DNA of 64,000 nt from NCBI GenBank assembly GCA_020086605.1, contig JACBWW010000050.1, positions 273,647 through 337,646 of the forward strand. The letters run 5' to 3'. Below the pieces are notes generated by a model that did no database searches, was not told where the DNA came from, and saw only the letters and a program-made list of their open reading frames with translations. A program made the translations under genes and the position numbers. The stretch is from Lanius collurio. Taxonomy: Eukaryota > Chordata > Aves > Passeriformes > Laniidae. Shown one piece after another: positions 60,501-64,000 of the stretch (position 1 is the stretch's first letter; the number at the start of each line of letters is the position of its first letter).

Positions 60501-61702
60501 AGCGTAAGTCTTGAGGGGCGAGAGCAAGGCAAATGGGAAGGATGTTGCACATCCAGCCTTGCCTTTCCTTTCTTTCTGCCTCTGGGAAGGTACTTTGTCA
60601 CCTTGTTCCTCATCACAGCAGAAGTTGACACTTTTATGTCCATACTATGTATGATGAAATTTGTTTTCTGTACTATAGCTTATCCCCTTCTTCTTTTGTT
60701 ACCTTTTTCTTGTCCGACTTACCAGATATTCAACTTAATAGATACCTACTTCTCCTTGGTGTAAATACATCCTCTGCATCTTGGCCTACAACAGCCCTGT
60801 TTCCTAATGTGTTCTTGCACAGCTACTCTGTAGATGGCCTCAGTATTCAGATCCTGTCTTGAGGAGCAGCTGATTTTGTAAACATGATTGCAAAGCAGGA
60901 TGATCCAAACTTTTCTCATTGATATCCCTGCCTGTAAAGAGCAGGAGAACTAACTGCAGTTGGTTACAATGAAATGGGGTAGAATGATGCTTTGTGGGAG
61001 AAGTAATAGCAACACTGAATGCACACAGTGAATCTTGGATCGTGCTTGGGAGTAGAAGCTCTATGATCAGAAGTGAAGTCCAGCTGTGGGTTTGTGCCCC
61101 ATAGCTCTTGCAGATGTTTTAGGGTATTAAGGATATCCTCTTATCCTGTGAATTTTAGGGTATTTCTGCCTCTTCTGCAGTCTGACTGAGGTTTAACTTC
61201 CCTGCAGCCTGTGACTGTGATCCCGAGGGCTCACGGTCCCTGCAGTGCCGGGAGAATGGCCACTGTGAGTGCAAGGAAGGCTTTGTGGGGAGCCGCTGCA
61301 ACCAGTGTGAGGAGAACTATTTCTACAACCGCTCGTGGCCAGGCTGCCAGGAGTGTCCAGCCTGTTACAGATTAGTGAAAGATAAGGTAAGACCACAAAC
61401 ACTGCTGTTGGTAGGGTAGCACTGGAGACGGTGGCACATGTCCACTTGTGCAGCATTCTGGCCCATGGCTGTTGGTGGTTGCTGAAAGCAGAGAGGCTCA
61501 AGGTGCTTTGCTGTGTCATAACTCTGCTCTGTCCCTCTCCTCTAGGTGGTGGAGCAACGTCAAAGACTGTGGGAGTTGGAAAATCTTATAGCAAATTTGG
61601 GTACCAGAGAAGAAACTGTAACTGATGAAGCCTTCGAAGAGAGATTGAAGCAGGCAGAAAGAGAAGTTATGGAGTTGCTCCATGAAGCACAAAAAAGCAA
61701 AG
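4436..61702 (+). CDS. LAMC1: Laminin subunit gamma-1, exons 1-18 (3' part beyond window)
   Basis: LAMC1 encodes the gamma-1 chain shared by most laminin heterotrimers, secreted into basement membranes, where its short arm polymerises and binds nidogen. Joined segments: 4436-4826, 47672-47976, 49923-50053, 51472-51638, 52580-52768, 54739-54856, 54956-55054, 55160-55296, 56077-56199, 56287-56476, 56663-56775, 58078-58299, 58395-58583, 59237-59482, 59773-59926, 60361-60503, 61208-61386, 61546-61702. They give 3253 nt, 1084 codons plus one base, without stop or frameshift. Predicted layout: signal peptide 1-25, LN domain to about 275, LE repeats about 276-512, L4 domain about 513-690, LE repeats to about 1020, then coiled coil. 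NIDPNAV (824-830) and the strong match to vertebrate gamma-1 separate it from LAMC2 (no LN domain) and LAMC3. Human LAMC1 has 1609 residues, so roughly two thirds is present. Exon borders were placed by eye from GT-AG sites and phase. Confidence 0.97.
4463..4492 (+). repeat. 15-bp tandem duplication in the signal peptide
   Basis: Two adjacent 15-bp units, CTGTGGCTGTGGGTA and CTGTGGCTGTGGGTG, encode LWLWV twice and form the hydrophobic core of the signal peptide. They differ only at the last, synonymous, position. Confidence 0.9.
4884..5560 (+). mobile_element. CR1 LINE copy at the start of intron 1
   Basis: Sense CR1. Landmarks are CTGCTGGAGAGCAGCTCTGT-like sequence, GGGGTCCTGGTGGACAACGA, CTGTGTCCAGGTCTGGGCTC, GAACATGAGGAAGAACTTCT and a 3' TCTCTTCCAACCTGCCCC. 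It has internal deletions and no coding capacity, and starts 57 bp after the exon 1 splice donor. Confidence 0.85.
5561..5971. other. Intron 1 stretch, nothing recognised
   Basis: No recognisable gene; possibly decayed repeat sequence. Confidence 0.4.
5996..6201 (+). mobile_element. CR1 LINE 3'-end copy (sense)
   Basis: Begins at AGGAAGAAATTCTTCTCTGT, continues with AGGTTGGACAGGGCTTGGAG and CCTTCCAACTCAAGCCATTC, and ends ATGATTCTGTG. It is a short 5'-truncated copy inserted into the antisense CR1 between two runs of A. Confidence 0.85.
6216..6221 (+). repeat. Target-site duplication of the provirus-like element, left copy
   Basis: ATCAAG at 6216-6221 lies immediately outside the left LTR and is repeated exactly at 9192-9197 immediately outside the right LTR. 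A 6-bp duplication is typical of many retroviral integrases. Removing the element and one copy restores a CR1-like empty site, which independently supports the borders. Confidence 0.85.
6222..6522 (-). repeat. 3' LTR (301 bp) of the provirus-like element
   Basis: On the minus strand it runs from TGTTGAGGTACCTC (6522) to GGTTGCAACA (6222). It contains an inverted CCAAT motif (CTGATTGG, near 6415-6422), the purine-pyrimidine run CTGTCCCTGTCCCTGTCCCC near 6450-6470, and polyadenylation signal AATAAA (complement of 6311-6316). A shorter LTR ending at 6284 (AAATATCA) was considered, but the longer form gives perfect 5-bp terminal inverted repeats and an exact target duplication. Confidence 0.85.
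6528..6539 (-). promoter_or_regulatory. Polypurine tract before the 3' LTR
   Basis: On the minus strand AAAAAGAAAGGG lies five bases before the 3' LTR. Position and composition fit the primer site for plus-strand synthesis in retroviral replication. Confidence 0.7.
6771..7205 (-). CDS. Y-box-type cold-shock-domain ORF inside the provirus-like element
   Basis: The cold-shock domain starts at the DDKVLG residues (7175 downwards) and runs about 80 residues. Y-box hallmarks visible: [54 protein letters not shown]-box proteins bind single-stranded nucleic acid and mRNA; the contact residues Trp, Phe, Phe and His of the two RNP motifs are kept, but the glycines of RNP1 (GYGFI in YBX1) are replaced (NYSFI). 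A two-residue deletion precedes QVEF. The tail (about 50 residues) is rich in Pro, Tyr and Phe and ends MPMGG before the stop at 6773-6771; it lacks the alternating basic/acidic islands of host YBX proteins. Upstream of 7175 the frame runs into the nested LTR without an ATG, so as it stands it is 5'-broken. No stop interrupts the domain. Lin28 was excluded (no zinc knuckles, Y-box-specific motifs). Confidence 0.85.
   Translation of the reverse strand: MSRATFLFSTDDKVLGTMKWYNVKNNYSFIVRNDTKEDIFVHKSSIIKNNPKKHVPILGEQVEFKIVQGRKGPQAACVTGPGGVPVKGSSYATQYPHNPYPFPYPTFPFYSMPFCPQYMPNEYLHPWFPSHLFAMSPFAMPMGG
7176..7835 (-). mobile_element. Nested solo LTR of a different family, inserted in the cold-shock gene
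   Basis: On the minus strand it runs from TGTTGGGAAGGATG (7835) to TTTTCTACA (7176), 660 bp, TG...CA ends. It holds a CT-rich run (about 7320-7400) and AATAAA (complement of 7256-7261) about 80 bases before its end, as expected for R-U5. Its flanks are ATCATC (7170-7175) and ATCTAC (7836-7841) on the plus strand, matching at 4 of 6 bases, so a decayed 6-bp target duplication is plausible but not certain. An alternative 3' border at CGCAACC (7191) cannot be excluded. It shares no sequence with the outer LTRs. Confidence 0.7.
7836..8495 (-). pseudogene. GC-rich Gly/Ala/Arg-rich frame leading into the cold-shock domain
   Basis: A 220-codon open frame starts after a TAA just above 8495 and contains no ATG. 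It is rich in Gly, Ala and Arg in its GC-rich centre and ends [12 protein letters not shown] right at the nested LTR. The last residues correspond to the segment preceding KVLG in host Y-box proteins, and the frame equals that of the cold-shock ORF beyond the LTR. I infer this is the amino-terminal half of the same coding unit. Without an ATG it must depend on the upstream frame, splicing or a lost start. The GC-rich part could also be host Y-box leader sequence or a proline-poor Gag remnant. Confidence 0.55.
8138..8779 (-). CDS. Possible Gag-matrix-like ORF of the provirus-like element
   Basis: A 213-residue ORF starting at a true ATG (8779) about 110 bases after the 5' LTR, the usual place for gag. 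Residues 1-100 are Trp-rich and helical-looking ([35 protein letters not shown]), reminiscent of a retroviral matrix domain, though no definite family match can be claimed. Beyond about residue 105 the sequence enters the GC-rich block and becomes low-complexity, probably out of the original frame. The neighbouring frame that reaches the cold-shock domain is offset by -1. No myristoylation glycine follows the start Met. Confidence 0.5.
   Translation of the reverse strand: MEDSWKDSWLSEPQTDIYFKKVLEQQYVDFSLIQAQKELRCFLACLFKNFYVSWDLILTKDFWENVWTQLISESKNVPMQDYFCEYYLMTESVKQCRLCPAAVLVANTWSSSTHVAAGYSVPWRPRGPQPRQPSALQAAARELPHVGEPVRPGMAGVKPGMAGVGPAARGVVAGEESGAARWRLCLAVFTLRHTSGAVAPVRGSRVGPPGQPR
8288..8329 (+). 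repeat. Two tandem 21-bp units in the GC-rich block
   Basis: CACTCCCGCCATGCCTGGCTT and CACTCCCGCCATGCCTGGCCT are adjacent, differing at one base. In the minus frame that reaches the cold-shock domain they encode the repeated motif EARHGGS. Confidence 0.9.
8870..8887 (-). promoter_or_regulatory. Candidate tRNA primer-binding site
   Basis: Two bases after the 5' LTR end the minus strand reads TGGTTGGAGAAAACTGGC. The TGG start and the spacing fit a primer-binding site, but I could not match it to a particular tRNA, and it may be decayed. Confidence 0.35.
8890..9191 (-). repeat. 5' LTR (302 bp) of the provirus-like element
   Basis: On the minus strand it runs from TTTTGAGGTAC (9191) to TTATAACA (8890). 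About 235 bases (U3 and R, including AATAAA, complement of 8981-8986) are nearly identical to the 3' LTR. The last 65 or so bases (U5) are homologous but clearly divergent. The first bases TTTTG replace TGTTG. Confidence 0.8.
9192..9197 (+). repeat. Target-site duplication, right copy
   Basis: ATCAAG, identical to 6216-6221, followed at once by antisense CR1 sequence (TCCAAG...). Confidence 0.85.
9226..12255. other. Intron 1 stretch, nothing recognised
   Basis: AT-rich intronic DNA; short open frames only, none with supporting splice or composition evidence. Confidence 0.5.
12256..12693 (-). other. Unassigned 145-codon ORF, antisense in intron 1
   Basis: An open frame starting at ATG with a Ser/Thr/Glu/Ala/Pro-rich, disordered-looking product (for example [20 protein letters not shown], then [20 protein letters not shown]). 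It has protein-like composition and is longer than most chance frames nearby. I do not recognise a family. It has no obvious promoter or polyadenylation signal, and no second exon was found. It could be a fragment of a retroelement gene, a decayed retrocopy, or chance. Confidence 0.25.
12694..20461. other. Intron 1 stretch, nothing recognised
   Basis: About 7.8 kb without a recognisable gene, RNA or interspersed repeat. Only short T-rich runs stand out. Confidence 0.5.
20462..20757 (+). mobile_element. CR1 LINE 3'-part copy (sense)
   Basis: GGGGACAGACCTTTTAACAG, then GATAGGACAAAGGGTGATGT, ACAGTGGAACAGGTTACCCA, CATTCAAGGCCAGGTTGGAT, and a 3' end CTTCCAACCCAAACCATTCT then ATAATTCT. A 5'-truncated, non-coding CR1. 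Confidence 0.9.
20758..21356. other. Intron 1 stretch, nothing recognised
   Basis: Spacer between two sense CR1 copies; no gene recognised. Confidence 0.4.
21357..21580 (+). mobile_element. CR1 LINE 3'-end copy (sense)
   Basis: TTAGGAAGAAATTCCTCCCT, then CTGGCACAGGTTGCCCAGAG, GTCCAAGGCCAGGCTGGACA, and CCCTTCCAACTGAAACAATT ending GGGATTCTCTGA. A short truncated copy of the same type as 5996-6201. Confidence 0.9.
21581..29224. other. Intron 1 stretch, nothing recognised
   Basis: About 7.6 kb of AT-rich intron. A T/G-rich tract lies at 24832-24882, with a pure T run at 24864-24880. No gene supported. Confidence 0.5.
29225..29370 (-). mobile_element. Old antisense CR1-like fragment
   Basis: AGAAGGGACCACAGACCC, TAATCCAGACTTCTCCTTGG and TTGTCCAATCTCATTCTGAA follow the order of an antisense CR1 3' UTR, but divergence is high and the terminal ATTCTATG repeat is mostly lost. 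Confidence 0.5.
29371..30526. other. Intron 1 stretch, nothing recognised
   Basis: No gene or repeat recognised. Confidence 0.45.
30527..30569 (+). repeat. (GT)n microsatellite, about 21 units
   Basis: An uninterrupted run of about 21 GT dinucleotides. The Cys-Val or His-Thr open frames over it are artefacts. Confidence 0.97.
30570..35355. other. Intron 1 stretch, nothing recognised
   Basis: No gene or interspersed repeat recognised in about 4.8 kb. Confidence 0.45.
35356..35378 (+). repeat. Poly-T run of 23
   Basis: Homopolymer of T following ATAGC. No recognisable element is attached to it, so a retrocopy tail cannot be claimed. Confidence 0.9.
35379..47671. other. 3' part of intron 1, nothing recognised
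   Basis: About 12.3 kb without a supported gene. Shorter T-rich runs lie near 38276-38290 and 40365-40384. The exon 2 acceptor, with a CT-rich tract and CACAG, ends at 47671. Confidence 0.5.
46117..46156 (+). repeat. Two tandem 20-bp units
   Basis: TGCCTGCTTCATGCCTTCAT and TGCCTGCTTCTTGCCTTCAT are adjacent and differ at one base. Confidence 0.9.
47672..47976 (+). CDS. LAMC1: LAMC1 coding exon 2 (LN domain)
   Basis: Residues 131-232, phase 1 to phase 0. Begins [20 protein letters not shown] and contains [18 protein letters not shown]. These LN-domain segments are almost invariant across vertebrate gamma-1 chains. The donor GTATGT follows VLQ. Confidence 0.98.
47977..49922. other. LAMC1: LAMC1 intron 2
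   Basis: 1.9 kb; nothing recognised beyond splice sites (acceptor CTGCTCTAG at 49922). Confidence 0.7.
49923..50053 (+). CDS. LAMC1: LAMC1 coding exon 3 (end of LN domain)
   Basis: Residues 233-275 plus two bases, starting [20 protein letters not shown] and ending DFAVGG plus the split Arg codon. Donor GTGAGT. Confidence 0.98.
50953..51329 (-). mobile_element. Antisense CR1 copy in LAMC1 intron 3
   Basis: Begins TTCATAGAATGGTTTGATTT, then GGGCAGGGACACCTTCCACT, AGCTTCTCTGGGCAACCTGT, CTTGTCCCATCACTACAGGC, ending near CTCTTCTCCAGGCTGAATGG. Non-coding, truncated. Confidence 0.9.
51472..51638 (+). CDS. LAMC1: LAMC1 coding exon 4 (first LE repeat)
   Basis: Residues 276-331: [14 protein letters not shown], then [20 protein letters not shown]. 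The eight-cysteine laminin EGF-like pattern begins here, directly after the LN domain. Donor GTATGT splits a Pro codon. Confidence 0.98.
51639..52579. other. LAMC1: LAMC1 intron 4
   Basis: 0.9 kb; contains a short poly-A near 51926-51937, otherwise nothing recognised. Confidence 0.7.
52580..52768 (+). CDS. LAMC1: LAMC1 coding exon 5 (LE repeat)
   Basis: Residues 332-394: [37 protein letters not shown] complete LE module; GC-rich third positions. Donor GTGAGC. Confidence 0.98.
52769..54738. other. LAMC1: LAMC1 intron 5
   Basis: 2.0 kb, AT-rich, with nothing recognised except a (GGTT)n-like run near 54489-54503. Confidence 0.7.
54739..54856 (+). CDS. LAMC1: LAMC1 coding exon 6 (LE repeat)
   Basis: Residues 395-433: [20 protein letters not shown], then [13 protein letters not shown]. 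Donor GTAAGG follows a split Arg codon. Confidence 0.98.
54956..55054 (+). CDS. LAMC1: LAMC1 coding exon 7 (LE repeat)
   Basis: Residues 434-466: [20 protein letters not shown] then [12 protein letters not shown]. Flanked by introns of only 99 and 105 bases. Confidence 0.98.
55160..55296 (+). CDS. LAMC1: LAMC1 coding exon 8 (LE to L4 transition)
   Basis: Residues 467-512: [28 protein letters not shown], then the linker ending SSFEFG. The linker appears one residue shorter than in mammals. Donor GTAAAA is weaker than its neighbours. Confidence 0.96.
55297..56076. other. LAMC1: LAMC1 intron 8
   Basis: 0.8 kb; nothing recognised. Confidence 0.7.
56077..56199 (+). CDS. LAMC1: LAMC1 coding exon 9 (L4 domain)
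   Basis: Residues 513-553: [20 protein letters not shown] and [16 protein letters not shown]. Start of the globular L4 domain that interrupts an LE repeat. Donor GTAGGT. Confidence 0.97.
56287..56476 (+). CDS. LAMC1: LAMC1 coding exon 10 (L4 domain)
   Basis: Residues 554-616: [55 protein letters not shown]. This is the best-conserved part of L4. Donor GTATAG. Confidence 0.98.
56663..56775 (+). CDS. LAMC1: LAMC1 coding exon 11 (L4 domain)
   Basis: Residues 617-654: [20 protein letters not shown] then [14 protein letters not shown]. Donor GTAAGT splits a Ser codon. Confidence 0.98.
56776..58077. other. LAMC1: LAMC1 intron 11
   Basis: 1.3 kb; nothing recognised. Confidence 0.7.
58078..58299 (+). 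CDS. LAMC1: LAMC1 coding exon 12 (end of L4, LE repeat)
   Basis: Residues 655-728: [50 protein letters not shown]. Closes L4 and resumes the LE series. Confidence 0.98.
58395..58583 (+). CDS. LAMC1: LAMC1 coding exon 13 (LE repeats)
   Basis: Residues 729-791: [40 protein letters not shown]. The donor is the less common GTGTGT. Confidence 0.97.
58584..59236. other. LAMC1: LAMC1 intron 13
   Basis: 0.65 kb; nothing recognised. Confidence 0.7.
59237..59482 (+). CDS. LAMC1: LAMC1 coding exon 14 (nidogen-binding LE repeat)
   Basis: Residues 792-873: [57 protein letters not shown]. It contains the LE module that binds nidogen in mammals, with the key loop intact. Confidence 0.98.
59332..59352 (+). 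other. LAMC1: Nidogen-binding loop NIDPNAV codons
   Basis: Codes for residues 824-830, NIDPNAV, the heptapeptide known in mammalian gamma-1 to make high-affinity contact with nidogen. All seven residues match the mammalian motif. Confidence 0.95.
59773..59926 (+). CDS. LAMC1: LAMC1 coding exon 15 (LE repeat)
   Basis: Residues 874-924: [20 protein letters not shown] then [20 protein letters not shown]. Donor GTGAGG. Confidence 0.98.
59927..60360. other. LAMC1: LAMC1 intron 15
   Basis: 434 bases; nothing recognised. Acceptor tract CCTGCCTCCCCCAG. Confidence 0.7.
60361..60503 (+). CDS. LAMC1: LAMC1 coding exon 16 (LE repeat)
   Basis: Residues 925-972: [20 protein letters not shown] then [20 protein letters not shown]. 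Donor GTAAGT. Confidence 0.98.
60504..61207. other. LAMC1: LAMC1 intron 16
   Basis: 0.7 kb; nothing recognised. Confidence 0.7.
61208..61386 (+). CDS. LAMC1: LAMC1 coding exon 17 (last LE repeat, start of long arm)
   Basis: Residues 973-1032: [51 protein letters not shown]. The LE series ends and the coiled-coil arm begins. Ends in phase 0. Confidence 0.98.
61546..61702 (+). CDS. LAMC1: LAMC1 coding exon 18 (coiled coil)
   Basis: Residues 1033-1084 plus one base: [20 protein letters not shown] then [20 protein letters not shown]. Heptad-like spacing of Leu/Ile/Val fits the triple coiled coil formed with alpha and beta chains. This is the last LAMC1 exon in the window. Confidence 0.97.
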
Positions 61703-62652
61703 GTGAGTTGACCTGATCAGGCATGGACTAACTAAATGAGTTCTTTGCCTGATGTTCCTGTTCCCTTTGGAGACAGCGTGTTTTATTTCAAGCCAGTGCT
61801 GTGCTCCAGGATTGACATCTATTTCAGGCAGCACTGAATCAGTGAATGCTATTACCAAACCAACAGTGCCAGTGCTTTTATCCGTGCTATTCTACCAGCA
61901 GTCTCTCTTGTACATGGAAGTAAAGATCTGCCTCTAGTGGTGTATGGATGCAAGCGTTTTACATTACCATCTTCTCTGGATGCAAAGGAGGGTTTTATTT
62001 GTTAAACAAGCAGAAAACTTTCTGGTGTACTTATTATGCTTTAAATTTGCTCAGACAACTTGAGACCAAATCGTTCTTGTCGGGATATCATCAGCGATCA
62101 GAATGAAGGCTTCAGCATCTTGATGGCAAACATAATTATCCCACCATAAAGTGTAGAATGTTCTGAAGAGTGCTGTTTTTCCTGTTAAACTCTGCTTCAA
62201 ATTGGTCCTTGTACTGTCACCCCTACCACAGGATGTCTGTGAGAAGGATGTTTGTCATGACTGTGACAGTGGTTTGTCTTTAGAGTCTCTTTAATGTATA
62301 AGATGATGCGTGTTTTGGCAAAGAGAACCTTGAAGAAGACTGTTGTCTTTGCAGTAAAATATGTTCCCCTGGACCTGGTTCAGTGATTTCAGACCACTTT
62401 GGGAAAATTTGTGTGAAGCTGGGAGAAGGCTAATACCCATCTAATGCTGGCATTTGCTTGGGAAGATTCCTGCAAGTGAGAATGGTCACTTAAGCTTTTC
62501 TCAGCTTTAGTTGAGGCTGATTTACACTGCCTGCTCGGCATCTGTGCCTAGATAATCGTCCTACATAAGGGGGTAGCAGGGTGGGGATTGGAGAAAGATG
62601 AGGGAATGGATTTGGTTTTGTGGTGGAATTTTTGATCTCTCTCCATGTCTTG
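61703..62652. other. LAMC1: LAMC1 intron 18, first part
   Basis: Nothing recognised; donor GTGAGT at 61703. Confidence 0.65.
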
Positions 62653-63079
62653 AATCATAGAATTATTTAACTTGGAAAGACCCTTAAGAGCAAGTCCAAC
62701 TGTTCCCTACTTCTCAGCACTGCCAAGGCCACCATTAACCCATGTCCCCAAGCGCCACATCCACACAGCTTTTAGGCTCCATCCAGGGATGGTGATTTTA
62801 CCATTTCCCTGGGCAGCCTGTGCCAGGGCTGGACAGACCTTTCAGTGAAGATTTTTTTCCCAAAACTTTCCCAGGCACAGCTTGAGGCTGTTTCCTTTCA
62901 TCCCATCCCTGTTCCTTGGGAGCAGAGCCTGGATCCCCCTGGGAGCACTCTCCTGTCAGGGAGTTGTGGAGAGCCTGAAGGTCCCTCTTGAGGCTCCTTT
63001 TCTCCAGGCTCAACCCCTCCTAGCTCCTTCAGCTGCTCCTCATCAGACTTGTGCTCTGGACCCTTCCCCAGCTCCAGGT
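62653..63079 (-). mobile_element. Antisense CR1 copy in LAMC1 intron 18
   Basis: Begins GAATCATAGAATTATTTAAC, then TTGGAAAGACCC, CACTGCCAAGGCCACCATTA, CCTGGGCAGCCTGTGCCAGG, and CTTTTCTCCAGGCTCAACCC. Truncated and non-coding. Confidence 0.9.
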
Positions 63080-64000
63080 TCTTCTCTTACTAAGAGGGCA
63101 ACATAAATGCAAAAAAACCTACCCTTGCAAAAATTTGTGCACACCTGTAGGAGTTATTTCTAGTTTTCTGTTGTAGTATGTTTTTGAAATGTGTCAAATG
63201 TTCATGTTCAATACTTAAGATGTGCTGCAAGGTATTTGGGAAAAAATCTTAATTTTGCAGTTCTGCAGGCTTCTGCTTGCACTTTAATTCTTGGTAACAC
63301 TCTCAGCTTTTGAAAAGGAACTGCCTTGGTTGTGAGGCACATACCTGTTCTGTGATTCCTCCATTATTAAGATGCTGTTGTGGGTAGTTACCTGGTGGTC
63401 CAAAAATTTGGGGAAGTTCTGGTGCCTTGTAAGTCCTACATATGAGAGAACCAAGGCTCTATCCTGCTGGCTTTTGTCAGCCCTTTGGTTTGGGGAGAGT
63501 TTGGAGTGGGTTTGCTATTCCACACAGCTCCTAGCTGTTCCCTGTGGAGTTCCCTGTGTCTTTCTTCGGAGTAGCCATTGTTGCCCTGAGTGTGGAAAAG
63601 TGTACATCTGCACTAGTCCTCTGTTTCTGCTTAATTTCTAGGAGTTAAGCTAAAGTGAATTCACAAAACAGACATTTCATTCCCATTGAGGACCAGCTCC
63701 ATTGTCATTTTATGTCAGTGAGAGAGGTAAAAAACATGATTCTGAACACAAAATCCCCCATCAGAGTCAGTTCCAGCACCCAGTGGGATTGTCTTATTAC
63801 TAGTTAATGGCTTTTAACTTCTCCTGTTTGGTGCACATTCTGATTATGACTTTGATCTCAAGCAAAGTGACTTGTGAAATGGCTTTGCTGGTTCCCTTTC
63901 AGTAGGGGATTAACCTACCAACATGGTGCCTGCAGTGGTAAGCTGCTGCTCCAGCTTCTCTTCCTGCTCTGATTAATTTTGCTTCCTCTCTTTTCTGTTG
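63080..64000. other. LAMC1: LAMC1 intron 18, remainder to window edge
   Basis: No sequence resembling the next coiled-coil exon was found, so exon 19 must lie beyond 64000. Confidence 0.6.

Noticed and set aside
4436..61702. LAMC2 or LAMC3 as the identity of the laminin gene
   Set aside because: LAMC2 lacks the LN domain. The LN, L4 and NIDPNAV regions and the coiled-coil start all match gamma-1 far better than gamma-3.
63880..63960. Possible exon 19 of LAMC1 after the CCCTTTCAG at 63894-63902
   Set aside because: The following sequence meets a stop almost at once and does not resemble the expected coiled-coil residues.

Overview
This is vertebrate, almost certainly avian, nuclear DNA. Many CR1-type LINE fragments with the bird-style 3' end (ATTCTATGATTCTGTG-like) are scattered through it, avian-type LTR retroelements are present, and the one recognisable host gene encodes a protein colinear with vertebrate laminin gamma-1. 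A songbird is plausible from the LTR content, but I cannot prove it here.

Host gene: LAMC1 is on the + strand. A CpG-rich promoter and first exon (about 4080-4870) hold the ATG at 4436. Intron 1 is 42.8 kb. Seventeen further coding exons follow between 47672 and 61702, all with GT-AG borders and matching phases. Together they encode 1084 codons: signal peptide, LN domain, the LE repeats flanking the L4 domain, the nidogen-binding NIDPNAV motif, and the first part of the coiled-coil arm. The rest of the gene lies beyond the right edge.

Mobile DNA: a probable LTR (about 1390-2189) and two CR1 fragments lie upstream of LAMC1. Another CR1 begins 57 bp after the exon 1 donor. From 5972 to about 9225 is a nest of elements: an antisense CR1 split by a sense CR1 and by an LTR-flanked provirus-like element (6222-9191, minus strand, perfect 6-bp target duplication ATCAAG), which itself holds a second, unrelated LTR (7176-7835). 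Four more CR1 pieces and a GT microsatellite complete the repeats.

Most interesting item: the provirus-like element has no visible protease, reverse transcriptase, integrase or envelope gene. It carries a possible Gag-matrix-like ORF, a GC-rich Gly/Ala/Arg-rich frame, and an open reading frame for a cold-shock domain of the Y-box (YBX) family just before the polypurine tract. It looks like a non-autonomous LTR element that captured a host Y-box gene. The cold-shock frame is split by the nested LTR at the point where the domain begins. The two LTRs are nearly identical in U3/R but clearly different in U5.

The remainder of intron 1 and the region upstream of the promoter contain no other gene that I can support.
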